Source of the DNA: Bacteroidota bacterium
Lineage (GTDB): Bacteria; Bacteroidota; Bacteroidia; Flavobacteriales; Flavobacteriaceae
Assembly (NCBI GenBank): GCA_023427845.1
Contig: JAEYZX010000039.1
Span: 1-7,413 of the forward strand
Direction of reading: 5' to 3'
DNA length: 7,413 bases
The translations under genes and the position numbers were made by a program. The first letter of the stretch is position 1. Each line of letters begins with the position of its first letter. Positions 1 to 6,850 of the stretch are shown piece by piece. The notes under the pieces are model-generated. The model saw nothing but the letters and a program-made list of their open reading frames with translations, was not told where the DNA came from and did not search any database.

Positions 1-1172
1 CCTCCGTAAACTGTTCCGCGTTTGCCATATTCAAAACCTATATTGATGTTTGAAAAGGTACCGCCAACCGGCAATCCGACACCGAGGGAAAATCCGGCAT
101 CATCAATCGACTTGTTGTTGATTACAAGACCGGTTTCTTCATATTTAAGTCCGGCGCGATACGTTACACGGCTCAAATAACTGGTAAAGGAATTGTATTT
201 CGGGATAAAATACCCGCCAACGCTGTATCGCATTCCATTTTCGAACGACACATTACCGATGTCGTTAAATCTGTTGTTTTGACCGCCACTCTGCAAATGT
301 GAAACTTCGGCACCGATCATCCATTTTTGATTTTCACCCAACCCTGCACCAAACGTCAATTTGGAAGGAACTTTGAGCGTAGTATCGTCAACATCTACAT
401 TCTCCTGATCAACAACTCCGTGGCCGCCAGTCGTAAAAATTTGGACCACTGCAACTTCACGTTCGTTCTGTGATCTTAGGTTTCCCTGAGTTGCGTAGGA
501 AAGTCCGCTGAAAAAATTAAGCTTTTCGTTGAATTTCCCCTGATACATCATTCCGGCAGTAAAACTAAAACCACCTATGTCCGAAACATTTATTTCGCGT
601 GACCCGAGTTGAACGCCGTCTATTGTCTGAAGGCTTTGCGTTTCGATGCGTCCAAAATTATAAGCTGCTTCGGCACCAACGCTGAATTTCTTCGAAAGCT
701 GGTAAGAAATTCCCAGAAAAGCTTTGTTGATCCCGCCTGTACCCGTAAACTGGTGATTCGACGGCAAACCTGTAACCGTGCTTTCCGACCTTACTTTATA
801 GCCAACAGACGAATACGGAAGCAATCCGAAGGCGGCAGCCAGTTTTCCCATTGGAAGGCCAACCGCAAAATACTCCAAACTTGCGCGGTCTGCATTTTCT
901 TTCTGTGTTTCGGTTTCGAGAGTTGTCGACGACAAGCTGCCACCTATTGTGAACGTTGTATATTGAAGGGCGGCGTATGAAGCCGGGTTCTGTATGTTTA
1001 AGTGAATGCTGTCGGGAAACATCGTAACGCCTCCCATAGAGCGGATTTCTGCTGTTCCTTTGAATTTGACATCGCCAATCCCGTAAAATGAATAAGGTGA
1101 TGAAGTTCCTTCTTGTGCAAAATTAACCAGAGCAAAAAGTAAACAGACGCTTACCGCAATTTTTTTAATCAT
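1..1172 (-). CDS. FadL/OmpP1-like outer-membrane beta-barrel protein, 3'-truncated by window edge
   Basis: Reading from ATG at 1172, the frame stays open to position 1, giving 390 residues with no stop, so only the C-terminus is missing. Residues 1-20 (MIKKIAVSVCLLFALVNFAQ) are a signal peptide. The mature part opens with SPYSFYGIGD (25-34), then SMGG (45-48) and an NPAS motif (62-65), as in FadL/OmpP1/TodX barrels. The rest alternates polar and aromatic or aliphatic residues, such as FSVGAEAAYNFG and FSLGVGLPVGG, as expected for transmembrane beta-strands. These barrels usually run a little over 400 residues, so perhaps 30-40 are missing (family knowledge, not measured). The role is probably outer-membrane uptake of a hydrophobic compound, but the substrate is unknown. 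The start overlaps the coaX stop (ATGA), so it is co-transcribed and probably translationally coupled to coaX. Confident as an outer-membrane barrel; the FadL assignment is less certain. Confidence 0.85.
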   Translation of the reverse strand, partial: MIKKIAVSVCLLFALVNFAQEGTSSPYSFYGIGDVKFKGTAEIRSMGGVTMFPDSIHLNIQNPASYAALQYTTFTIGGSLSSTTLETETQKENADRASLEYFAVGLPMGKLAAAFGLLPYSSVGYKVRSESTVTGLPSNHQFTGTGGINKAFLGISYQLSKKFSVGAEAAYNFGRIETQSLQTIDGVQLGSREINVSDIGGFSFTAGMMYQGKFNEKLNFFSGLSYATQGNLRSQNEREVAVVQIFTTGGHGVVDQENVDVDDTTLKVPSKLTFGAGLGENQKWMIGAEVSHLQSGGQNNRFNDIGNVSFENGMRYSVGGYFIPKYNSFTSYLSRVTYRAGLKYEETGLVINNKSIDDAGFSLGVGLPVGGTFSNINIGFEYGKRGTVYG

Positions 1173-1900
1173 TTGTTTGATTGATATTGAAATGTTTGGT
1201 TCAAACTCTCCACAAGAAAATTTGAATTGGCAAATATGGTATTTTTTAATCGGTTAGCCAAAAATTCTCCATCGCCGCCAGTTAAAATTATTATAAAGTT
1301 TGGATAATCTGAACGATACGAATTGATGAAACCGTCGATTTCCAAAGCCGCTCCATTCACTACTCCCGAGTGAATCGAATCATGTGTCGAATCGCCAATG
1401 ATGTGCTTCGGATCTTCTCTTTCCAACAACGGCAATTTTGCCGTAAAGTTGTGCAGCGATTCATACCGGAGTCGAAGTCCCGGCGAAATCGCACCACCAC
1501 GATAAACATTTCCGGCATCGATAAAATCATAGGTAATGCAGGTTCCCGCATCAATCACCAATCTGTTTTGGCCCGGATACCGAAGGACCGCACCACTTGC
1601 AAGCACCATACGGTCGATTCCCAACGTTTGCGGAGTCTGGTATTCGTTCGTAAATGGAAAAGCCGAATTCTGATCGATAAACGAAACCGCGATCCGCGAA
1701 TCAAGAAAACCAAAGTCGGCCACCGCCGGGTTTACAACCGACGCAATCACCAAATCGGTAACTTCGGGATAACTATGCAGTATATCGGAAATATTTTTTT
1801 TTAGCAAACTGTTCCCGAATGAAAAAAGCGCGACAAAGTTAGATTGCTCAAAGACAGCCGCTTTAATCCGGGTATTGCCAATATCGATTGCTAAGACCAT
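1169..1900 (-). CDS. coaX: Type III pantothenate kinase (CoaX)
   Basis: The 243-residue protein has the usual size for CoaX, which phosphorylates pantothenate with ATP, the first step of coenzyme A synthesis in the cytoplasm. The ASKHA-fold motifs are intact: N-terminal phosphate loop DIGNTRIK (6-13), GIDR (94-97) within TLGIDRMVLASGA, DAGTCITYD (117-125), GGAISPG (135-141) and TGGDGEFLA (207-215). Asp6 and Asp117 are the expected catalytic or metal-site acids. The frame is open upstream to 1996, but the start at 1900 is chosen because MVLAIDIGNT places the phosphate loop at the N-terminus as in the family, and the extension would run into the tRNA-Phe promoter. Before the ATG there is only AAAAG, no true Shine-Dalgarno. 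A weak TAACTTCG (-7-like, 1919-1926) lies upstream without a -33 partner. The stop overlaps the start of the outer-membrane protein gene, so coaX heads a two-gene or longer operon divergent from tRNA-Phe. Confidence 0.95.
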   Translation of the reverse strand: MVLAIDIGNTRIKAAVFEQSNFVALFSFGNSLLKKNISDILHSYPEVTDLVIASVVNPAVADFGFLDSRIAVSFIDQNSAFPFTNEYQTPQTLGIDRMVLASGAVLRYPGQNRLVIDAGTCITYDFIDAGNVYRGGAISPGLRLRYESLHNFTAKLPLLEREDPKHIIGDSTHDSIHSGVVNGAALEIDGFINSYRSDYPNFIIILTGGDGEFLANRLKNTIFANSNFLVESLNQTFQYQSNK

Positions 1901-1951
1901 CTTTTGTGATTGTGTTGGCGAAGTTACGAATTGATTTTTTTTATTATTTGT

Positions 1952-1982
1952 TTTGCTTAATTTAAAAATCATCCTATATTTG
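1952..1982 (+). promoter_or_regulatory. Bacteroidota-type promoter of tRNA-Phe
   Basis: TTTG at 1952-1955 and TATATTTG at 1975-1982, separated by 19 bases, match the known Bacteroidota housekeeping sigma consensus TTTG-N19-21-TAnnTTTG. Transcription would begin around 1988-1990, about 8-10 bases before the mature tRNA 5' end at 1998. This is the best promoter in the window, and its position just before a tRNA supports it. Confidence 0.8.
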
Positions 1983-1997
1983 CACCCGCTTAACACC

Positions 1998-2070
1998 GGT
2001 ACCTTAGCTCAGATGGTAGAGCAATGGACTGAAAATCCATGTGTCCCTGGTTCGATCCCTGGAGGTACCA
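1998..2070 (+). tRNA. tRNA-Phe (anticodon GAA)
   Basis: The 73-nt cloverleaf has a perfect 7-bp acceptor stem (1998-2004 GGTACCT with 2063-2069 AGGTACC) and discriminator A at 2070. The D stem GCTC/GAGC spans 2007-2022, with GG in the loop. The anticodon stem ATGGA/TCCAT (2024-2028/2036-2040) carries loop CTGAAAA, with GAA at 2031-2033. The variable region is GTGTC. The T arm has loop TTCGATC (2051-2057). The 3' CCA is not encoded (next bases are CGA), so it must be added after transcription. One oddity: the T stem is CCTGG on both sides (2046-2050 and 2058-2062), which leaves a central U-U mismatch at tRNA positions 51/63. It is a single-gene transcription unit with its own promoter and terminator. 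Confidence 0.96.
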
Positions 2071-2072
2071 CG

Positions 2073-2107
2073 AAACCCGAATAGAAATATTCGGGTTTTT
2101 TGTTTTT
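2073..2107 (+). terminator. Intrinsic terminator of tRNA-Phe
   Basis: A perfect 11-bp inverted repeat (2073-2083 AAACCCGAATA, 2088-2098 TATTCGGGTTT) closes a GAAA tetraloop (2084-2087). It is followed by a T-rich run, six T, a G, then five T (2096-2107). It starts three bases after the tRNA ends and faces the same way, so it should end the tRNA transcript. Confidence 0.92.
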
Positions 2108-2204
2108 GGGCGTGCCGGCGGATCGTGCCGTCGTTTCCAAAACCGGATTGTCGCCGCCGTCGGGTTTTCGGCTGCACGCGGTGCCTGCCTCTACCCCTCA
2201 CGCA
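2108..2204. repeat. Candidate flavobacterial intergenic repeat element (GGGCGTG ... CCCTCACGCA)
   Basis: This GC-rich, apparently non-coding block between the tRNA terminator and the AsmA-like gene stands out from AT-rich surroundings. It opens with GGGCGTGCC (2108-2116), has a central CGTCGGGTTTTCGGCTGCA (2158-2176), and ends with CCTCTACCCCTCACGCA (2188-2204). From memory, Flavobacteriaceae genomes carry many intergenic copies with the same plan: GGGCGTG start, a CGGG..TCCGCTGCA-like core, a CCCTCACGCA end, and variable segments between. Internal pairing is possible: CGGCGG (2116-2121) with CCGCCG (2154-2159), and GCAC (2174-2177) with GTGC (2181-2184). Short open frames cross it on both strands, but none shows protein-like composition. 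Only one copy is in this window, so repeat status rests on recollection. Orientation and function are unknown. Confidence 0.45.
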
Positions 2205-2283
2205 GTACCCAGTCATTGACAAAACTTTCTCCCCGGAAATTTTAAAAAAATCACAATTCCGCATCTATTCGCAGGATAATATT

Positions 2284-2291
2284 TACATTTA
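2284..2291 (+). promoter_or_regulatory. Weak candidate -7 element for the AsmA-like gene
   Basis: TACATTTA differs from TAnnTTTG only in the last base and lies 16 bases before the ATG at 2308. No TTTG sits 19-21 bases upstream, so support is weak. The rest of 2205-2307 is AT-rich leader with no gene or hairpin that I can support. The strong terminator at 2073-2107 means the downstream gene needs a promoter somewhere in 2108-2300. Confidence 0.2.
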
Positions 2292-2307
2292 ATAGATAAA
2301 GTCAATT

Positions 2308-3870
2308 ATGTCGCTGCTCAAAAAAATACTTATCGGAATTGCAGCATTGCTGGGCATCCTGATCATTGCGAACATCGGGCTGAATATATGGATCGAGAAA
2401 AAGCTGCCTTCGATAATCAACGAAGAAAACGATTCGCCCTATTATATCACGTACAAAGACATCGATGTTTCGCTGTTCAGCAGCAGCATTGTGGCAAACG
2501 GAATTGTAGTTGTCCCGAAAACTTCCTTGACAAACACGGCTGCAAAGGCGGGGTTCTATGCCAACATCAGTTCGGTTCAAGTCAACCAATTCAATGCATG
2601 GAACCTGATTTTCAGCAATAAACTCGGTGCCCGGAGCATCCGCGTGATCAAGCCGGAAGTAATCCTGTACAAAACAAAGGAAAAGGTTCAAAAAGACCGA
2701 AGGCAACTTCATGAAGAAGTGGTTGAACCTTTTACGAAGATCGTGTTGGTCTCGGATATTTATCTCGAAAGTGGCGATTTCAAGGTCATGGATGCAGCCA
2801 ACGTAAAACCGGTAATGCGCGTCTCAAATATAAATGCGAACCTGGAAGGCATCCTGATTACCGATGAAATACTGGAAAGGAAAATTCCGTTTGAATTTGA
2901 CAAATACGCCGTCAGCTACGACAGCCTGTTCTATCGCCCGAATGCATTCTACGACATCCGTACCAAAAATTTCAGTGCGAAGCATGACAGTATATCGATT
3001 ACAGATATAGAATATATTCCCCGGCTCTCGCGTGAAGCCTTTGTCAAAGCGATTCCAAAAGAAAAAGATCTATATGCCATAAAAGCGGCAAATCTGCTGA
3101 TTCGCGACATGAAATGGGGCTACAGGGGCAAAGACTTCTTTTTTCATACAAATGCTATAAACCTCGAATCGGTTCACGCGAACATTTATCGCCCTAAAAT
3201 GCCACCCGATGATTTAAGCAAAAAGCCACTTTACAACAAGCTGCTTCGCGAAATCCCGTTTGATCTGAAAGTCGACACCTTGATAGTTCGGAATTCAATA
3301 TTGGAATATGAGGAGGAAAAAACATTTGAAAAAGGCGCCGGGTTATTGTCGTTCCGGAGATTCAACATGTACGTTCGAAACATAGCAAGCGGATTCAGGA
3401 AAAAGAAAATGGAAGATGTAAAAATCCACATCGATTGCCATTTTATGAATGTATCGCCAATGGAGGTCGATTGGACTTTAAACATACTCGACAAATCGGA
3501 CGGATTCAATATTAAGGGAAGCATATTGAATTTCCCTGCAAACAAACTTGAGCCTTTTACAAAACCATACATGAATATATCCGCAGAAGGCATGCTCGAC
3601 AAGGTCTATTTTAATTTTACAGGAAACGACCATATCTCAAAAGGTGATTTTGCAATCGATTATGAAGATTTGAAATTTACCGTCTACCGCAAAAAAGACA
3701 AGGAAAAGAAAAACAAACTCTTATCGGCCGTCGTGAATCTATTCGTCAAAAAAGACACAAAGGAAAAGGTAAAAAATGCCGAAATCGAAGTCGAGCGCAT
3801 TCACGAAAAATCATTCTTTAACTTCCTGTGGCGCAGCATTGCCGAAGGACTAAAGAAAATACTGATATAA
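2308..3870 (+). CDS. Membrane-anchored AsmA/DUF748-like protein of unknown function
   Basis: The 520-residue protein starts at the first ATG after an in-frame TAG (2293-2295). No clear ribosome binding site precedes it, which is normal for the group. Residues 1-6 are positively charged and about 7-28 form one hydrophobic segment, so it is probably anchored in the inner membrane with the rest in the periplasm. The stretch LPSIINEENDSPYYITYKDI (33-52), followed by SLFSSSIVANGIVVVPK, resembles the first repeat of AsmA/DUF748-type proteins. Repeated beta-rich segments follow (e.g. 320-336, 400-460), including ISAEGMLDKVYFNFTGN (424-440) and FAIDYEDLKFTVYRKK (448-463). A Lys/Glu-rich stretch (461-497) and an amphipathic tail, FFNFLWRSIAEGLKKILI (503-520), end the protein. 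AsmA-like proteins such as TamB and YhdP act in envelope assembly or lipid transfer between membranes; a similar role here is inference. It is a lone gene between tRNA-Phe and a convergent amylase, so context gives no further clue. Coding is certain, the family less so. Confidence 0.8.
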   Translation: MSLLKKILIGIAALLGILIIANIGLNIWIEKKLPSIINEENDSPYYITYKDIDVSLFSSSIVANGIVVVPKTSLTNTAAKAGFYANISSVQVNQFNAWNLIFSNKLGARSIRVIKPEVILYKTKEKVQKDRRQLHEEVVEPFTKIVLVSDIYLESGDFKVMDAANVKPVMRVSNINANLEGILITDEILERKIPFEFDKYAVSYDSLFYRPNAFYDIRTKNFSAKHDSISITDIEYIPRLSREAFVKAIPKEKDLYAIKAANLLIRDMKWGYRGKDFFFHTNAINLESVHANIYRPKMPPDDLSKKPLYNKLLREIPFDLKVDTLIVRNSILEYEEEKTFEKGAGLLSFRRFNMYVRNIASGFRKKKMEDVKIHIDCHFMNVSPMEVDWTLNILDKSDGFNIKGSILNFPANKLEPFTKPYMNISAEGMLDKVYFNFTGNDHISKGDFAIDYEDLKFTVYRKKDKEKKNKLLSAVVNLFVKKDTKEKVKNAEIEVERIHEKSFFNFLWRSIAEGLKKILI

Positions 3871-3901
3871 AAAAAGCCTTTCCTCGCACGGAAAGGCTTT
3901 T
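3869..3901. terminator. Shared bidirectional terminator between convergent genes
   Basis: A perfect 12-bp inverted repeat (3872-3883 AAAAGCCTTTCC, 3890-3901 GGAAAGGCTTTT) has a 6-base loop, TCGCAC. On the minus strand it is followed by seven T (3869-3875 read in reverse), a classic terminator for the amylase gene. On the plus strand only the four T inside the stem follow, so termination of the AsmA-like gene may be weaker. The stop codon of that gene (3868-3870) touches the hairpin. Confidence 0.88.
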
Positions 3902-3905
3902 CTAC

Positions 3906-3920
3906 CTAAACTAACTAAAC
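3906..3920. repeat. Short CTAA(A) triple repeat in the amylase 3' untranslated region
   Basis: CTAAA-CTAA-CTAAAC lies between the amylase stop codon and its terminator hairpin. On the mRNA it reads GTTTAGTTAGTTTAG. It may be only low-complexity sequence. I recall similar runs near gene ends in flavobacteria but cannot confirm that here. Confidence 0.3.
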
Positions 3921-3927
3921 CCAAAAA

Positions 3928-6807
3928 TTATTTTTTTATAAGTTTCATCGTTTTTGTGTGATTGGCATCATCGGTAATCTTTACGATGTATACGCCGCTG
4001 TTCAAATCGGCTATATTGAATTCAAAGCCTTCGATTTGCGCATCAAAGCTTTTGACCAACTGTCCTGTGATTGAATAAATCTGCAATTTGGAGGTGTTAA
4101 CATTTACCGAGAAGAAACTGCTCGACGGATTTGGAAACAACGAAATGGCACTAATTTCGAAATCATTGTTACCCAAATTTGGAGCCTTATTGCCAAATAC
4201 CCTGAAACCGTCAACTTCGATCGGAATCGTCATGTTGACATCGGTCACCTCAAACGAAGTGTCATCCATCAAATTATACCAAGTCCCCGTAAAAGGAAAA
4301 CCTCCCGCGGCGTTATATGCCGTGTTGGTTGCATTGGTCAATACCATTACATAGCTTAGGTCGGCCGATTGCGAGGTGCTTGTCCACACATCCAGTCTTG
4401 GACGGCCCATTTGTGAAAAATTCCACCCATGCGATCCATTTTCAAAAACCGGTTCCTGAGTTTTAAGCGCGTTCATTCTGGCCCAGTCGTCATAGATCGT
4501 CCTGCGATCCGGATTGCCCAGCCAGTTCTCGGCCCATTGTGGTTGCGGTTTAGTATCGAGTTTGCAATCGCCCGGCGTCCCATCTGACGGAGAATTGACT
4601 GTTCCGTTGTTACAGGTAAAAATCGACAGGTTCCAACCCAGATCGCCAAAGTGATAGATCATTTTCGGACCCGGCACCAACAAATGCACTGCACCCATGG
4701 CCGACATCCGGTCGAGGATTTTAGGCAGATTTCCCGTAGTCTGACCTGCCTCTGTAAACGCTTTATATGCGACGCGTTCTTCGTCATGACTTTCGGCATA
4801 ACCTATGAATCGGTCGGTTGCATCGGCCACACCGGCCAGGTTCGTACTGTTCCCTTTAAGGAAATTTGCATACGGGTCGGTCATTTTTCTCCATTGAAGG
4901 ATACCTTTTGAAATACCGTCGGCATCGCCTGTTTTACGATAATTTGCCCATTCTACCTCTTCGTTATAAGACCCACCATTTCCGAGATGTTCGAAAATGA
5001 TATGAAAATTTGGATCAAGTGCCCACTGCATGTCGGCATACGCTTTCAGTTTTGCAACCCTGTCGGCCTGATAATTATTGGTACAGGCATCCTGAGCCGA
5101 ACCGCTTCCGGTAAAAGGACACGATTGCGTGAACCCTTTGGTAAGATCCCATCTGAAACCATCGATCTTGTATTCGGTGATCCAGTGTTCGATTGTGCGC
5201 TGAACGTAAGTGCCGGTAATGTTGTCAGGCCTGAAGTGGTGCAAATCGGTTCCAACGTTATACGAATGCATTGCCGTGCTGTTTGCATACGGATTTTCAG
5301 CGGTAACGCCATTGCCCCAGCCATCGTTGTTCGTATCAAGCATCCACATACGTTCAAGCGGCGAGCGCCCAAACACATGATTCAACGCAATGTCTAGTAT
5401 GACTGCAATCCCATTTTGGTGACACAAATCGATGAACTCCTTTAACTTTGCCGGCGGACCGTAACGCTTGTCTAAAGCCATGTGGAAAACCGTATTGTAG
5501 CCCCAGCTTTCATTGCCTTCAAATTCCATGACAGGCATCAGCTGAATCGCATTGATATTTAAATTCTTAAAATAATCGATCCGGTTTATCAGGTCCTGAT
5601 AGCTACGCTGCGAATCAAAATCGCGCACCAGCACCTCATAAATAACAAGGTCCTTTTTTGATGGTTTTACAAAATTAATAGACGCATCGCTCCAGGCATA
5701 GTCATTAAACGAACTTGGGCCGGTTTGAAGCAATGTAACTTCACGCTCCTGACCTGCGGGATATGCCGGCAAGTTTGGAAATACACCTAAAGAATGAATT
5801 TCGGGGTCGTCAAACGGACTCAATACCAAAGTCGAAAATGGATCCGCGGTTTTTACCAGCGCGGGCGAATTAGCAGGAAGATTGGTTTGATCGCCAACCC
5901 AGTACTGATAGGAGTAAGGAGTTCCCGCTGTCAATCCTGTGATTTCAAGCCAGAACTTTCCTGAAACCGGGTCTTTTTTCATTGCGTGTGCCGATGAAGG
6001 CTGCCAATCATTGAAAGTCCCCGCAACGTAAACAAAATCCTTAAAAGGCGCGTTTAAAACCAATGTAGCAGTTGTAGGATCGGAAGAATAGTTTATGCCG
6101 TCGCGAAGTCCCGGCAACATGGCTTCGGAGATTGATCCAGGATTTACAACCACACTAAATGATCTAGTGATGGTTGAAGTCCCTTGTACCACCTGAAGCA
6201 CATAATTTTGGTTCGAGGTAATTCCGCTATGAGTAAACGTATAATTTGAAGTCGACGCATTTGAGTGGATTGTCACACCATTGGCGATAAGCGTATAACT
6301 GGCATTTCCTCCGGTGTTGTTTGCGGAAATGTTAAAATTACTGCCACTTGAAAGGATAGTAGTACTATTTGCAGCAGGCGCCGTGAGGTTTAACTGAAAT
6401 GAACCCACCGGCCAGTATTCCTGTGCCGGATTTGTCGGCCATTGAAGAGTTCCCGCTGCATTTCTAAATACAACACAGATCTGCGTAATGGTGCTTGAGG
6501 TGGGAACACCAAAATAGGTATATAAATCAGGAGTCAGTTCCAGCTTATAGGTAGTGCCCGACACGAATGTTAGCGCTGGCTGCGAAGCGTTGTTGCCCCA
6601 TGATCCGATTACATTCGACCATTGGACGCCATCGACGGTAAGACCAATATGCGCGTAAATTGTTCCGGAATATGCAGCAAGCGGAGTTCCGGCTTTGTTA
6701 AAATTAATTGTAACCGGTCCTTCTGCAATTGCAGGGGATGGCACCGTGGTTACTTGAGAAAACCCGATAAAACTAAAAAGTAAAAAAAGATAGGTAATTT
6801 TTTTCAT
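3928..6807 (-). CDS. Secreted multidomain GH13 alpha-amylase with CBM48-like module and T9SS sorting domain
   Basis: The 959-residue enzyme should cut alpha-1,4-glucans (starch, glycogen, maltodextrins) outside the cell. In order: signal peptide (1-18); a beta-rich N-terminal module (about 25-140) with GTIYAHIGLTVDGVQWSNVI, possibly carbohydrate-binding; an Ig-like module (about 143-222); a CBM48/E-set module (about 240-325) with VYVAGTFNDWQP (259-270); the GH13 barrel (about 385-730); domain C (about 790-872); and a type A T9SS sorting domain (about 886-959) from LFPNPSS to KLIKK. The four GH13 regions are present: DIALNH (472-477), GFRWDLTKGF (550-559) with nucleophile Asp554, FEHLGN (605-610) with acid/base Glu606, and ESHDEER (672-678) with Asp675. 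Region II has Gly558 where classic amylases have His after Lys. The SWGYN (434-438) and CBM48 features recall branching or debranching enzymes, so pullulanase-like specificity is possible. The start is the only ATG that gives a clean signal peptide. It lies 56 bases after a SusE/F-like gene, behind a terminator, and ends at a shared terminator. It is intact. Confidence 0.95.
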   Translation of the reverse strand: MKKITYLFLLFSFIGFSQVTTVPSPAIAEGPVTINFNKAGTPLAAYSGTIYAHIGLTVDGVQWSNVIGSWGNNASQPALTFVSGTTYKLELTPDLYTYFGVPTSSTITQICVVFRNAAGTLQWPTNPAQEYWPVGSFQLNLTAPAANSTTILSSGSNFNISANNTGGNASYTLIANGVTIHSNASTSNYTFTHSGITSNQNYVLQVVQGTSTITRSFSVVVNPGSISEAMLPGLRDGINYSSDPTTATLVLNAPFKDFVYVAGTFNDWQPSSAHAMKKDPVSGKFWLEITGLTAGTPYSYQYWVGDQTNLPANSPALVKTADPFSTLVLSPFDDPEIHSLGVFPNLPAYPAGQEREVTLLQTGPSSFNDYAWSDASINFVKPSKKDLVIYEVLVRDFDSQRSYQDLINRIDYFKNLNINAIQLMPVMEFEGNESWGYNTVFHMALDKRYGPPAKLKEFIDLCHQNGIAVILDIALNHVFGRSPLERMWMLDTNNDGWGNGVTAENPYANSTAMHSYNVGTDLHHFRPDNITGTYVQRTIEHWITEYKIDGFRWDLTKGFTQSCPFTGSGSAQDACTNNYQADRVAKLKAYADMQWALDPNFHIIFEHLGNGGSYNEEVEWANYRKTGDADGISKGILQWRKMTDPYANFLKGNSTNLAGVADATDRFIGYAESHDEERVAYKAFTEAGQTTGNLPKILDRMSAMGAVHLLVPGPKMIYHFGDLGWNLSIFTCNNGTVNSPSDGTPGDCKLDTKPQPQWAENWLGNPDRRTIYDDWARMNALKTQEPVFENGSHGWNFSQMGRPRLDVWTSTSQSADLSYVMVLTNATNTAYNAAGGFPFTGTWYNLMDDTSFEVTDVNMTIPIEVDGFRVFGNKAPNLGNNDFEISAISLFPNPSSSFFSVNVNTSKLQIYSITGQLVKSFDAQIEGFEFNIADLNSGVYIVKITDDANHTKTMKLIKK

Positions 6808-6819
6808 GGCAATGTAAAT

Positions 6820-6850
6820 AAAAAAAGCTGCCTGATTTTCAGGCAGCTTT
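6820..6850 (-). terminator. Intercistronic terminator between SusE/F-like gene and amylase
   Basis: A perfect 12-bp inverted repeat (6824-6835 AAAGCTGCCTGA, 6839-6850 TCAGGCAGCTTT) with a 3-base loop is followed on the minus strand by seven T (6826 down to 6820). It sits 13 bases after the SusE/F-like stop codon, and its T-run ends only 12 bases before the amylase ATG. No TTTG/TAnnTTTG promoter lies between it and the amylase. It probably lowers rather than abolishes amylase transcription; a role in RNA stability is also possible. Confidence 0.88.

Noticed and set aside
1901..1996. N-terminal extension of coaX by 32 codons to an upstream ATG
   Set aside because: The extension is Lys/Asn-rich, has no family match, and runs across the tRNA-Phe promoter almost to the tRNA. 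The phosphate loop belongs directly after the ATG at 1900.
2067..2070. Encoded CCA at the tRNA 3' end (ACCA at 2067-2070)
   Set aside because: Those bases are needed for the perfect 7-bp acceptor stem and the discriminator. Using them as CCA would leave only four acceptor pairs.
2004..2292. Several open frames of 68-86 codons on both strands across the tRNA gene and the GC-rich intergenic block
   Set aside because: They read through the tRNA, terminator and candidate repeat, and their translations are Arg/Cys-rich with no protein-like pattern.
2302..2712. 136-codon minus-strand frame opposite the AsmA-like gene (also 3231-3602)
   Set aside because: These are antisense shadows of a continuous 520-codon gene, and their composition is not protein-like.
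4987..5397. 136-codon plus-strand frame opposite the amylase gene (similar ones at 4088, 4651, 1370 and 609)
   Set aside because: These frames lie antisense to well-supported genes with intact family motifs and show no motif or start signal of their own.
6808..6819. TACATTGC on the minus strand as a promoter -7 element for the amylase
   Set aside because: It ends only a few bases from the ATG, lacks one T of the consensus and has no TTTG at the right distance.
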